The position numbers and the translations under genes were made by a program. From positions 62,001 through 126,000 of the forward strand of contig JAHBXI010000005.1 of the NCBI GenBank assembly GCA_019636515.1: a stretch of DNA of 64,000 nt, given 5' to 3'. The notes beneath the pieces are model-generated. The model was not told where the DNA came from. It did not search any database and saw only the letters and a list, made by a program, of their open reading frames with translations. The stretch's first letter is position 1. The number at the start of each line of letters is the position of its first letter. Origin of the DNA: Phycisphaeraceae bacterium (GTDB taxonomy: Bacteria; Planctomycetota; Phycisphaerae; Phycisphaerales; UBA1924). Below are positions 27,476 through 39,828 of this stretch, piece after piece.

Positions 27476-28798
27476 TCATCTCATAGCCGCAATCCTCTTG
27501 AACCCGCTACGGAAGGCCGCGACGAGGGCATCGACCTCGTCCTGGGTCATGGGCGTCGAGAGAGCGGCCGAACACGAGTTGATGAGAATGATCCCTTCAT
27601 CCAGCATGTGGCTCAGAAGAGCCTTGAGGCGCGAGTTTTCCTCGGGCGAGAGATACGCCTCGCGGTAATCCCGCGGCGGTGTCGCCTTGAGGTGGACACG
27701 GAACATCGAGCCCGTGCCGGTCACGCTGGCGGCAACACCGGCCTGGCGGATGGCGTCCTCGATCTTCGTGATGGCGAGGCGGGTCAGCGCGTTCAGGCGG
27801 TCGGACGCGGATCGATCGAACTTCTCCATCGCGGCAAGCCCGGCGCCGACGCTGACGGGATTGGCCGAGAAGGTCCCGGAATGGGGATAGACGTATCGCG
27901 GGGAGCGCGGATTGAGAACGTCCATGAACTCGGCTCGCCCGGCGATGGCGCCGATCGGGAACCCACCGCCGATCATCTTCCCCAGGGCCGTGAGGTCCGG
28001 CGTGACGCCGTACTGCTGCTGCAGGCCTCCGTGGCACGAGCGGAAGGTGATCACTTCATCGATCAGCAGGAGCACGCCGTGGCGGATCGTCCAATCGCGC
28101 AGCGCCGACACGTACGCGGGGTCGGCGGGGTTCAGACCGATGCGGTGGGGCATGAGATCGATGACGACGCACGCGAGTTTATCCTTCGCGCGATCGAGCA
28201 GGGCGATGGTTCGGTCGATGTCGTTGAACGGAAAGACAACCACTTCGTCCATCACCGACCGAGGGGTGCCCCTGACCAGCGGCACCTTGCTCGGTTCGTC
28301 GGGGCTCCCCCAATTGGCGGGGGTTGGAGCCTGGCTGACCTCGATGGAGTCGTACGCGCCGTGGTACGCACCCTCGGCCTTCGCAATCATCGGCCGACCG
28401 GTCACGGCGCGAGCGACCTTGATTCCGGCCATGACGGCTTCGGTGCCGGAGTTCACGAATCGCATCTTCTCAAACCCCGGGTTGCGGGATCGCAGGTGCT
28501 CGGCGCAGCGGATCTCGATCTCGGTGGCGACGCTGAACGCGGTGCCCCGCCGCAGTTGATCGGTGACAACTCGCGCGACGTCGGGGTCCGCGTGCCCGTG
28601 TACAAGCGACGCCATGTTGTTGGCGAAGTCGATGCGGGTCACGCCGTCGGCATCCGTGAGGCGACATCCCTGGGCGCGATCGACGTACAGAGGGTGCGGA
28701 TCGTGCAGCGCGGCGTTGCGGCTGACGCCGCCGGGAAGGACATCGAGCGCACGCTCGTAGAGTGCGGCGCTTCGGCTGGCTTCAACGTGGGTGCCCAT
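27476..28798 (-). CDS. class III aminotransferase, GSA-aminomutase/beta-amino-acid transaminase type
   Basis: 440 residues of fold-type I PLP enzyme. Motifs: RFVNSGTEAVMAGIKVARA (phosphate-binding Ser-Gly-Thr), AEGAYHGAYD, LLIDEVITFR (Asp for the pyridine nitrogen) and ALGKMIGGGFPIGA with the Schiff-base lysine. This is the subgroup containing glutamate-1-semialdehyde aminomutase and the beta-phenylalanine aminotransferases, which act on beta-amino acids. A heme-pathway role is unlikely because it is the last gene of an operon with KamA-like aminomutase and CoA-transferase subunits. A role in converting a 3-amino acid to a 3-oxoacid fits this context. ATG 28798 is preferred; a TTG at 28825 overlaps the upstream TGA and could also be used. 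Confidence 0.87.
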   Translation of the reverse strand: MGTHVEASRSAALYERALDVLPGGVSRNAALHDPHPLYVDRAQGCRLTDADGVTRIDFANNMASLVHGHADPDVARVVTDQLRRGTAFSVATEIEIRCAEHLRSRNPGFEKMRFVNSGTEAVMAGIKVARAVTGRPMIAKAEGAYHGAYDSIEVSQAPTPANWGSPDEPSKVPLVRGTPRSVMDEVVVFPFNDIDRTIALLDRAKDKLACVVIDLMPHRIGLNPADPAYVSALRDWTIRHGVLLLIDEVITFRSCHGGLQQQYGVTPDLTALGKMIGGGFPIGAIAGRAEFMDVLNPRSPRYVYPHSGTFSANPVSVGAGLAAMEKFDRSASDRLNALTRLAITKIEDAIRQAGVAASVTGTGSMFRVHLKATPPRDYREAYLSPEENSRLKALLSHMLDEGIILINSCSAALSTPMTQDEVDALVAAFRSGFKRIAAMR

Positions 28799-28821
28799 GG
28801 TTTTGTCCGTTGGATACGCGG

Positions 28822-29478
28822 TCAACGTCGCCGCAGGGGCGCGCCGGTGCGCTCGCGCACATGCTCAAAGTCCACGCCCGGGCTCAACTCAACCAGCACG
28901 AACCCGGCCGGCGTCACGTCGATCACGGCGAGTTCGGTGTAGACGCGATTGACCACCCCGCGCCCCGTGAGGGGGTACGTGCATCGTTCAACCAACTTGG
29001 GCTCGCCGGACTTCGTGCCGTGCTGCGTAATGACGTACACGGACTTGACGCCGGCGACCAGGTCCATCGCGCCGCCGACGGCGGGAATGGCATCGGGTTC
29101 GCCGGTCGACCAGTTGGCCAGGTCGCCGTTGCAGGCAACCTGCATCGCGCCCAGCACGCACAAATCGATGTGCCCTCCGCGGATCATCGCGAAACTGTCC
29201 GCGTGGTGGAAGAAGGCCGCGCCGGGAAGCGCGGTGACCTGTCGCTTGCCGGCGTTGATGAGTTCCGGATCCCCCGCGCCCTTCTCGGGCGATGGCCCCA
29301 TTCCCAGCAGCCCGTTCTCGGTGTGGTAGATGAGCATGCGACCCTCGGGAACAAACCGGGCGACCAGTTCGGGGATGCCGATCCCGAGGTTCACGTAGGA
29401 TCCGTCGGGGATGTCGAGCGCGAGGCGCCGGGCCATCTCGTCCCTGGTCCAGCCGACCTGGTCGATGTCCCGGGTCAT
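28822..29478 (-). CDS. 3-oxoacid CoA-transferase subunit B (PcaJ/ScoB-like)
   Basis: 218 residues. The catalytic glutamate that forms the CoA thioester is in HTENGLLGMG; the oxyanion-side GIGIPELV and the substrate-region motifs AVGGAMDLV and THTEL-type ending VYTELAVIDVT are also present. With subunit A it should transfer CoA from succinyl-CoA or acetyl-CoA to a 3-oxoacid in the cytoplasm. Its ATG overlaps the TGA of subunit A as ATGA (29475-29478), so the two are translationally coupled. Which 3-oxoacid is used cannot be read from this subunit; 3-oxoadipate, acetoacetate and 3-oxoglutarate are candidates. Confidence 0.9.
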   Translation of the reverse strand: MTRDIDQVGWTRDEMARRLALDIPDGSYVNLGIGIPELVARFVPEGRMLIYHTENGLLGMGPSPEKGAGDPELINAGKRQVTALPGAAFFHHADSFAMIRGGHIDLCVLGAMQVACNGDLANWSTGEPDAIPAVGGAMDLVAGVKSVYVITQHGTKSGEPKLVERCTYPLTGRGVVNRVYTELAVIDVTPAGFVLVELSPGVDFEHVRERTGAPLRRR

Positions 29479-30185
29479 GGGTACGTGGCTCCCGCCGCGA
29501 CAAGTTCGGACTCGTGCGCCGGCTCGGCGACTTCCACGACGCGGTCAACGAAAATCCCCGGCGAGACGACGACCTCGGGGTCGATGCCGCCCGCTGGCAC
29601 CACCGAGTTGACCTGAACGATGGTCACCCCGGCGGCCATGGCCATGATGGGTCCGAAATTGCGGGCCGTCTTGTGGTAGACCACATTGCCGTGCGTGTCG
29701 GCCCGGCGGCCCTTGATCAGCGCGAAGTCGGCGCGGAGCCCATGCTCGAGAAGGTACTCCTTCCCGCCGAAAAGCCGCGATTCCTTGCCCTCGGCCAGCG
29801 GCGTGCCCACGGCGGCGGGGGTGTAGAACGCGGGGATTCCCGCTCCCCCGGCGCGGATGCGCTCGGCAAGGGTTCCCTGGGGGACCAGTTCGAGTTCGAT
29901 CTTGCCGCCGCGGTACAACTCCGGGAAGACCGTCGAGTTGGCCGTGCGAGGGAACGAGCAGATGATCTTCGACACGCGCTCGGCCTTGAGCAGCGCGGCG
30001 AGGCCGACCTCGCCGCTGCCGGTGTTGTTGCTGATCACCGTCAGGCCCCGGGCGCCCTGGTCGATCAGCGCATGGATGAGTTCGATCGGGCTGCCGGCCT
30101 CGCCGAAACCGCCGATCATGACGGAGGCGCCATCACGGATATCCGCGACGGCCGCGGCGGGTCCTGGGACACTTTTGTCGATCAT
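29475..30185 (-). CDS. 3-oxoacid CoA-transferase subunit A (PcaI-like)
   Basis: 236 residues. It carries the CoA-transferase glycine loop IGGFGEAGSP, then SNNTGSGEVGLAALLKA, RVSKIICSFPR, ELVPQGTLAERIRAGGAGI and YHKTARNFGPIMAMAA. From memory these match the PcaI (3-oxoadipate CoA-transferase alpha) branch particularly well. The usual Pro-rich or mitochondrial extensions of eukaryotic SCOT are absent. It is 13 nt downstream of the KamA-like gene and overlaps subunit B, so it belongs to the same transcript. Substrate assignment to 3-oxoadipate is an inference from motif resemblance. Confidence 0.9.
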   Translation of the reverse strand: MIDKSVPGPAAAVADIRDGASVMIGGFGEAGSPIELIHALIDQGARGLTVISNNTGSGEVGLAALLKAERVSKIICSFPRTANSTVFPELYRGGKIELELVPQGTLAERIRAGGAGIPAFYTPAAVGTPLAEGKESRLFGGKEYLLEHGLRADFALIKGRRADTHGNVVYHKTARNFGPIMAMAAGVTIVQVNSVVPAGGIDPEVVVSPGIFVDRVVEVAEPAHESELVAAGATYP

Positions 30186-30198
30186 CGTCGGGTGCCGC

Positions 30199-31629
30199 TC
30201 AATGCGTCGCCAGCGTCATGGCATCCTTCACGCGCGAGTAGTCGTACAAACCAGCCTCGTCAAAGAGCACGCGGTCCTCGTAGTCGTTGAACCAGATCGC
30301 CTTGGGGTTGCGACCGACGATGCAGACCTTGCAGCGGTCCGGCGCGCTGCCGATGCTGCGCAGGAGTTTGAAGATCAAGACGCCGTTCTCCGCGCCCGCG
30401 AGCCCGGGGATGGGCTCGTTGGTCACGGCGACGACCTCGGTCTTGCCCTTGTAGTGAGTGATCGAAAGTCGGGCGTGCGCCTCCACGCCGGAAAGCCCCT
30501 TCTGCGACTCGTTGAGGATCTGCCACGCGCGCTCGATGGGCACATTAAACGCCTTGTACGCGACGATGTCGCGCCCGCAGAAGAAGTAGTGGTTGTCCGC
30601 GCCCACGCGCTTGATTTCCCGCTGCATGATCCGCAGGGCGTCGGGATCGTCGTTGATGTCCCGGATGATGGGGGTCTGGTTCTCGACCGTGATCCACGGG
30701 CGTGCCAGCACGCCGCGCATCGCCGCCAGCGTATCGGGAACCCACCGGTAGAAGCCCATCTCGTCCTGGACGTACGACCCGTCGTCGTTCTTCACCAGGA
30801 ACTCGTCGGGGTGCTCGAAATGCACCATGACGTGCAGGCCGACCTCCGGGTAAACCTCGTGGAACGCGTCGAGCATCGCCAGGAACGTCTCGTCGAATCG
30901 CCTGGGATAAAACGCCATTTCCTTGGTGCCGATGCGGATCGACTCGATCCCCGCCTCCGCAAGAGCCGCGAGCCAGGCGGCGATCTTCGAGTTGTTCAGC
31001 ACCATCGGATCGCCGCCGGAGAGAAGGATCTCTCGCAGTTTCTCACGGCCCGAATCGGGATGGCGCCCGCCGTTGGCGGCGACCTTGGCGTTGAAGTCGC
31101 GGATGTACTCGGTCACGTCAGGGATCTCGGCAAGGCCCTTCTTGGCGACCGTCCCATCCTTGCGCTCGATTTCCTTCCGGGCGATCAGTTCCTCCCGGTA
31201 GCAAAAACGGCAGTGGGCCGAGCACGTCGAGACGGCGTACAGCAGGCCCATCTCGTACTTGTGCAAGAGCCCCTCGACCGGGCTGTAGTCCATCTGGTGA
31301 CCCGGATCCTCCGACCCGGCAAGGTCAATCGTCTCATCGGGACTGGCCTTGACCAGGCGCTGCATCGGCTTGCTCCTGGTTGCAAGGTCGAAGTAGTGCC
31401 GCGTGACCTTCACGGGCATGCGCCTCTCAACGTCGCGAGGAGTGCCCTTGAGGCCGCCCAGTTGCACCAGTTCGGCGGGGCTGTAGAAATTCATCATGTC
31501 GCTTGGGGCACGCTCATCGATGAACGGCGCCAGCCCGTTGATGATCTCACGCTTGTACTGGGCGTCGACGACCCGAGCGAGAAAGAGACGCTCGCGGTCG
31601 GTGGGCACGTACTGTTTGGTCGGAGGCAT
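30199..31629 (-). CDS. KamA-family radical SAM amino-acid 2,3-aminomutase, divergent
   Basis: 476 residues. Radical SAM motif CSAHCRFCYR (Cys136, 140, 143), LLSGGDPMVL and a KamA-like C-terminal domain. The Arg after the third Cys, which binds the substrate carboxylate in lysine 2,3-aminomutase, is conserved. The PLP-lysine region is altered: the usual GGGGK is replaced by THYKGKTEV (Lys396 probable), and the Asp that binds the epsilon-amino group of lysine near this point (clostridial D330) is not present. The other lysine-binding Asp (D293) aligns with either Arg353 or Asp354. There is also a 15-20-residue insert around LVKNDDGSYVQDEMG. The substrate may therefore not be lysine. ATG 31629 has GAGGA 8 nt upstream. 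First gene of the operon. Confidence 0.88.
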   Translation of the reverse strand: MPPTKQYVPTDRERLFLARVVDAQYKREIINGLAPFIDERAPSDMMNFYSPAELVQLGGLKGTPRDVERRMPVKVTRHYFDLATRSKPMQRLVKASPDETIDLAGSEDPGHQMDYSPVEGLLHKYEMGLLYAVSTCSAHCRFCYREELIARKEIERKDGTVAKKGLAEIPDVTEYIRDFNAKVAANGGRHPDSGREKLREILLSGGDPMVLNNSKIAAWLAALAEAGIESIRIGTKEMAFYPRRFDETFLAMLDAFHEVYPEVGLHVMVHFEHPDEFLVKNDDGSYVQDEMGFYRWVPDTLAAMRGVLARPWITVENQTPIIRDINDDPDALRIMQREIKRVGADNHYFFCGRDIVAYKAFNVPIERAWQILNESQKGLSGVEAHARLSITHYKGKTEVVAVTNEPIPGLAGAENGVLIFKLLRSIGSAPDRCKVCIVGRNPKAIWFNDYEDRVLFDEAGLYDYSRVKDAMTLATH

Positions 31630-31792
31630 CAGAATTTCCTCGGCAATACGAGAGTTCCCGTGCATTATACCATGAAAAAACGACCTCCCAGGGCGATTTC
31701 CACGATCCCGTGCCATCCGCGGGATGAGTTCCTGGTTTCATCCGGCGGGCCGTGTCTCCCCGCTCCGTGATCCGCCGCCGACACCGGCTTGG

Positions 31793-32323
31793 TTACCCCC
31801 CACCCAGGGGGGCCACTTCCCCCGCCAGGTCCAGGAGATCGGAGTATCCGCACGAGATCGGCTCACCGAGCACCGGCGCGAAGATCTCACGCAGGTCCGA
31901 GAGCGACCGGTTGCATGCCGCCACGGAGTGGTTCGTCCCCACCAGCGCCTCAAACTCCAGAAAGACCCCGAGTTTCTCGACCGTGTCGAGGTGGATCCGC
32001 ACGTTGCCCAGCAGGTAGATCTCCCGGACCTTCTTGACCACCAGCCAGACGGGCATCGGCGCCAGACCGAACCTCGCCGTCGCCTGCGCCTCGGTGTAGA
32101 TCGTGAAGTGGCTGAGTTTGGGCGGCGAGCGATCCGATCGGTCGTAAAAAATGTACTCGACCGGCTCTCCCATGGTCTCACGCTTCTTCAAACGCCCCGC
32201 CGGAACGCGGAAATACGTGTCGGTCTGCTCGACCGCGTCGATGAACGCCGCCCCATGCGCCTTGGCGATCGACCGGGCGAGAGGGAGGTCCCTGAGTTCG
32301 GCCTTGAATTCGACGTTGTGCAT
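31793..32323 (-). CDS. CYTH-domain protein
   Basis: 176 residues. The start MHNVEFKAEL supplies the Glu/Lys strand of the CYTH fold. GRLKKRET, the mid-protein VKKVREIYLLGNVRIHLD and LGVFLEFEALV give the alternating charged residues that line the CYTH tunnel and bind triphosphate and metal. The family includes class IV adenylate cyclases, thiamine triphosphatases and inorganic triphosphatases. The form with an HLDTVEKLG-FLEFE order is widespread in bacteria, and its substrate is usually unknown. ATG 32323 is 4 nt after GAGGT; a GTG two codons earlier is too close to the ribosome binding site. It stands alone upstream of the KamA operon. Confidence 0.8.
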   Translation of the reverse strand: MHNVEFKAELRDLPLARSIAKAHGAAFIDAVEQTDTYFRVPAGRLKKRETMGEPVEYIFYDRSDRSPPKLSHFTIYTEAQATARFGLAPMPVWLVVKKVREIYLLGNVRIHLDTVEKLGVFLEFEALVGTNHSVAACNRSLSDLREIFAPVLGEPISCGYSDLLDLAGEVAPLGGG

Positions 32324-32464
32324 GAACACCTCGCCACGTCCGATCCGACACCCGCGCCAAAAGCCCGTACCGCGCCGCGATGGGCCGCGAACCGCCGCGT
32401 CCGAGAACCACCCCTGATTCCCCGCCCGAGGATCCCTCGCTGACCCATCGGCCCGTCCGCCCGG

Positions 32465-36209
<3,745 letters not shown>

Positions 36210-36231
36210 GTCGGGCCTGGCCGATTTCCCC

Positions 36232-37473
36232 ATGCACTCCGCGGCAGAATTTGCAGTTGCGGCTCTTCTGGTCATCACGTCGGCCTTTGTGCTGTCCTAT
36301 TGGACCGTGGTGCATTACCTGGTGACACGCACCTCGCGGCTGGTTCCCACCGCACGAGCGGGAGTGGCGATGTCCCGTCACCTGCTCGCGCAGGATCCTT
36401 CCACGCTCCCATCGGTGTGCGTCGTGGTCCCGGCGCACAACGAGGCGGCGGTGATCGGCGGGCTGGTTACCTCGCTGCTGAATCAGGACTACCCACGGCT
36501 GTCGTTTGTCTTTTGCCTCGACCGATGCACCGACGACACCAGGGACGTGATCCTCGGGATCGCCAGGAGCGATCCGAGGTTCCACATCCACGAGGTGACG
36601 CAGTGCCCGCCCGACTGGGCCGGCAAGGTCCATGCGCTGTGGTCCGGCGTCAACGGGACACCGGAGGCGGCGCGGGCCGACGTCCTCCTGTTCGCCGACG
36701 CCGACACGGCGTTCTCACCCTCCTGCGTGAGCGCCACCCTCGCCATGATGCGTGAACGAGGACTCCAGATGCTCAGTCTTCTGAGCACGCTGACGCACCG
36801 GGCATGGTTTGAAATGATCGCCCAGCCACCCGCAACCTTGAAACTCATCAACCAGTTTCCACTCATACAGGCCAACCGCCGCACGCCCAGAAGACCATTT
36901 GCCAACGGCCAGTTCATCATGATGACCCGGGGCGCGTACGAAGCCATCGGCGGACACCGCGCCGTGCAGAACGAAATCCTGGAGGACGTGGCGCTCGCCA
37001 GGCTCGCGGCTCGGCACTCGATTCCCGCGGGTATCTTCCTCTCCGACGGCGTGATGCACTGCCGCATGTACGGCGACTGGGCCGCGTTCCGCCGTGGATG
37101 GAAGAGGATTTTCACCGAGGGGTTCAATCGCAAGGCTTCCCGCCTGAGAAAAGCCGCACGCACGGTTCGCTTCACCTGGGCCATCGCTCCGGTCGGCGTC
37201 CTGCTTCTGTGCGTTGCATGGGCCGTGATCACCGCTCCGCTTCAAGAGCCCGACGACATCTGGCCCGCCGGCTTCGCCGCGGTCGCTCTTTTCACGTGGA
37301 TCACCGCCCTTGTGCGCATCTCCATCCGGGGCCATTCGCCGCTGTGGTCCGTGCTCGCGCACCCCGTCGGATCATGGATCGTGGCCGACCTGCTGTTGGA
37401 AGCCGCCCGAGACCTCGAGTCGGGCGTTCCGACGTACTGGGGAGGGCGAACGTACCAGCGAGCCAGCCGCTGA
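36232..37473 (+). CDS. family 2 glycosyltransferase, HpnB-like membrane enzyme
   Basis: 413 residues. A membrane helix near the N-terminus (FAVAALLVITSAFVLSYWTVV) is followed by a GT2 catalytic domain: VCVVVPAHNEAAVIGGLV, LDRCTDDT, LLFADADTAFSP (DxD-type metal site), NGQFIMMTRGAYEAIGGH and an ED pair in EILEDVALA. Two or three helices follow at the C-terminus. The overall plan resembles the hopene-associated HpnB and carotenoid glycosyltransferases; the acceptor is unknown. The gene is 22 nt after tatA with no evident ribosome binding site, and an upstream frame overlapping tatA is rejected. No hopanoid or carotenoid genes are nearby. Confidence 0.83.
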   Translation: MHSAAEFAVAALLVITSAFVLSYWTVVHYLVTRTSRLVPTARAGVAMSRHLLAQDPSTLPSVCVVVPAHNEAAVIGGLVTSLLNQDYPRLSFVFCLDRCTDDTRDVILGIARSDPRFHIHEVTQCPPDWAGKVHALWSGVNGTPEAARADVLLFADADTAFSPSCVSATLAMMRERGLQMLSLLSTLTHRAWFEMIAQPPATLKLINQFPLIQANRRTPRRPFANGQFIMMTRGAYEAIGGHRAVQNEILEDVALARLAARHSIPAGIFLSDGVMHCRMYGDWAAFRRGWKRIFTEGFNRKASRLRKAARTVRFTWAIAPVGVLLLCVAWAVITAPLQEPDDIWPAGFAAVALFTWITALVRISIRGHSPLWSVLAHPVGSWIVADLLLEAARDLESGVPTYWGGRTYQRASR

Positions 37474-37598
37474 TCGCCTTGCGTTCGGGTCCATGCCCCC
37501 GGAACGACCGACTCCCCCGAGACGGAACGGATCACGCCGATGGGAAAGAACCCCGGACGCGAGCCGCATGAACCAGGCCAACAATTCGGTGGTTCACC

Positions 37599-38885
37599 GT
37601 GGACAACGCTCAGACCACAACTTCCATGGGCGCGGGGCTGGTGACGAGCGTGTTCCTTCACGCGGCCGTCGCGGTCGTGCTCTGGCAACACGGCGATGCG
37701 CTGCTCTCGGGTTCCAGGGCCGACGCCTCCGGAGTCGTGATCCCCTTGACGCCTCCGCCCGTCCAGGCCACGCCGGACGATCCCGAGAGCGATCCCGTTC
37801 GGCTCGGCATCGCCGAGGGCATCGCCGAAACGCCGACCTGGCTGGGCTACAAGGATCCGACTCGCCACGCCGCCACCCCGGCCACGATCGACCAGGCGGC
37901 CTTCACGATCGCGACGGGCCCGATCAACGATGGCATCGTCGGCGGAGAAACCGAAGCGCCCGCCCAGGGCGAGGGCGAGCGGACAATCCCGCCCGAACCG
38001 CTCCAGTCCGCGGCGGTGCCGACGCCGTCAACACCCAGTCCAGAGGACCTCCCGCCGCCGATGGCCGATCCGGCGAATGTGGAGCCGACCGGTCAATCCG
38101 CCCGTCCGATCGTGGACTCCGGAAGCGCGGCCGCCACCTACCCAGTCCCCCAATCCACTCCCATCACCGAGCAATCCGATTCGGACGAGGCCCTTTCGAT
38201 CGTTCCAGGACAAACTCCCGAGGCCCATCCGCTCGAGAAACACGACTCGCCGGGCACGAATGCAAAGAAGGATGCGATCTCCGACGAGCAGGACCGTCCG
38301 GCCGCCCAGACGCAAGACGATGAACCTCCTCGCGACCAGGAGGATCGATCGAGCGAGCGGGATTTGCGCACTTCCCCCGCGCCCGATTTCAGCAGGCCAG
38401 GCACGCCGGACTCCCAGACCGCCCCCGCCGTGTCGCCGCCTCAGCCCCCATCCGCGCCCCCCGCTCGCCGCGGGATATCCACGTCGATCGGCGCTCGGCC
38501 CGGGACATCGGGCCGGCCGGGGGAGCGAACCGACCAGCACTCGGACGCGACCTCGACACTCCGGGAGGTGATCGACGTGGTGCCCGGGCGTCCCGCGGCG
38601 GCCAGGGGCTTGAAGATCAGGACGACCCCGCCGCGCTGGAGCGTCACCACGACCCTGGTCCGCGCCGTGCGGAACCCGATCGTCTCGATCACGTTCGGAA
38701 GGTCCGGCAAGGTCATCCGAGCGGGGTTCCTCCGCGGGTACAACGCCGGATCCCCCGACGTGGACGGGCCTCTCCTGGACGCCATCCACGAATGGAGAGC
38801 CGAAGGAGAACTGCTTCGAACCATCCCCGACGGGCCCGACGCCGGCATCACCGTTACCATGCGCATCACGCTTCGAGGCGTGTGA
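37599..38885 (+). CDS. TonB-like envelope protein
   Basis: 428 residues. An N-terminal membrane anchor (GAGLVTSVFLHAAVAVVLW) is followed by a 270-residue Pro/Asp/Ser-rich spacer (for example PPPVQATPDD, PPEPLQSAAVPTPSTPSPEDL) and a compact C-terminal beta/alpha domain (about 340-428). The C-terminal part includes a TonB-like strand-helix section: IVSITFGRSGKVIRAGFLRG, then a helix (LLDAIHEWRAEGELL) and VTMRITLRGV. This is the plan of TonB/TolA-type energy transducers spanning the periplasm, though I see no ExbB/ExbD partner. A GTG at 37599 has GGTGG 6 nt upstream. A small secreted protein follows 21 nt downstream and probably shares its transcript. Confidence 0.6.
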   Translation: MDNAQTTTSMGAGLVTSVFLHAAVAVVLWQHGDALLSGSRADASGVVIPLTPPPVQATPDDPESDPVRLGIAEGIAETPTWLGYKDPTRHAATPATIDQAAFTIATGPINDGIVGGETEAPAQGEGERTIPPEPLQSAAVPTPSTPSPEDLPPPMADPANVEPTGQSARPIVDSGSAAATYPVPQSTPITEQSDSDEALSIVPGQTPEAHPLEKHDSPGTNAKKDAISDEQDRPAAQTQDDEPPRDQEDRSSERDLRTSPAPDFSRPGTPDSQTAPAVSPPQPPSAPPARRGISTSIGARPGTSGRPGERTDQHSDATSTLREVIDVVPGRPAAARGLKIRTTPPRWSVTTTLVRAVRNPIVSITFGRSGKVIRAGFLRGYNAGSPDVDGPLLDAIHEWRAEGELLRTIPDGPDAGITVTMRITLRGV

Positions 38886-38906
38886 GTTTTCTCGGGAGTC
38901 CATTCG

Positions 38907-39779
38907 ATGCGGCGCACGCGGCCGGATTTCAGCAAGCCTCCGACGTGCCTGGGGGTCATCACGGCCGCCGCGGTCGCGTCGCTGCTGATGAACACCTCCG
39001 CGTCGGGTCAGCCCGCCTCCACCGGTCCGCGCCTCACACCCGTCGAGCAGGGGCGGGGCGACACCGGGCCGCTGGCCACCAGCAACCGCGTGACGCCTCT
39101 TGACCTGCGGCTGCCCATAGGCTTCGACCGCGTCTATCGGATCGAGGGGTCGGGACGGCGCGGCCGCTCCGGCGATCTCTTTGCCCGCCAGAGCGGCGGC
39201 CTCACGGCGGTCTTTCCACGATCTCAGTACATTCAATTAGGAAGCGGATTGTTCCCTGAAATCCCCGCCGGAACGACGTTCTACATCGGCGGCCTTCCCG
39301 ATTCACTCACCGGTGCCGAAAGACCCGCCGCCACGCGTCGGCACGCGAACAATTACATCGATCGGTCGGCTCGGGTTGACCTGGCGGATGCCTTCTCCGC
39401 CGGGCCGGCCTCTGAACGGACCTCGACAGGGGCTTCCACGCCTGTTCCCGGCACAAATGCCGCGCAAAACAGGGCCGGCATTGCAGGGATTCCCTCCCCG
39501 ATCGACGCGTCCGGAAGCGCGGACCCGGCGCGGACGATGTCACGATCCGAGGCGGCACGCGCCTCCGACGCGGCACGGCTCGCGGCCGGTCCCCGGCCAG
39601 CCCCGGTCAGGCCGTCCATTTTCGGCGACGAGACCTATCGGCGAGACAAGGTATCCACGCTCCTGAGCCGCGCGGCATCCGCAACACCGACTCCCGGGCG
39701 AGCCGGGACGAACCGGAACACGGACGGGGCGCCCCCCGTGAGCCACCCCGCCCCTGACCTGCCGGATACCTCTCGGTGA
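38907..39779 (+). CDS. secreted protein of unknown function
   Basis: 290 residues. An N-terminal signal sequence (TCLGVITAAAVASLLMNTSASGQ) is followed by a roughly 100-residue conserved-looking section: VTPLDLRLPIGFDRVYRIEG, SGGLTAVFPRSQYIQLGSG, EIPAGTTFYIGGLP. The remaining half is low-complexity Ala/Arg/Thr/Pro sequence. No known domain is recognised. ATG 38907 has GGGAG upstream. It follows the TonB-like gene by 21 nt, and both are exported with long low-complexity regions. The two may act together at the envelope; this is a guess from position. Confidence 0.6.
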   Translation: MRRTRPDFSKPPTCLGVITAAAVASLLMNTSASGQPASTGPRLTPVEQGRGDTGPLATSNRVTPLDLRLPIGFDRVYRIEGSGRRGRSGDLFARQSGGLTAVFPRSQYIQLGSGLFPEIPAGTTFYIGGLPDSLTGAERPAATRRHANNYIDRSARVDLADAFSAGPASERTSTGASTPVPGTNAAQNRAGIAGIPSPIDASGSADPARTMSRSEAARASDAARLAAGPRPAPVRPSIFGDETYRRDKVSTLLSRAASATPTPGRAGTNRNTDGAPPVSHPAPDLPDTSR

Positions 39780-39788
39780 ACGCCGCGC

Positions 39789-39809
39789 TCGCCGCCGACC
39801 GGGCGGCGA
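39789..39809. other. inverted repeat between convergent genes
   Basis: An 8-bp perfect stem (TCGCCGCC/GGCGGCGA) with a 5-nt loop lies in the 49-nt gap between the convergent secreted-protein gene and rpsF. It has no T-tract on either strand, so it is at most a weak bidirectional terminator. Confidence 0.35.
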
Positions 39810-39828
39810 CTCGATCGGCGCACACGCA

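Noticed and set aside
27476..28798. Assignment of the aminotransferase as HemL in heme synthesis
   Set aside because: It resembles GSA aminomutase in motifs but sits in a catabolic operon, and its subgroup includes beta-amino-acid transaminases; a heme role has no support from neighbours.
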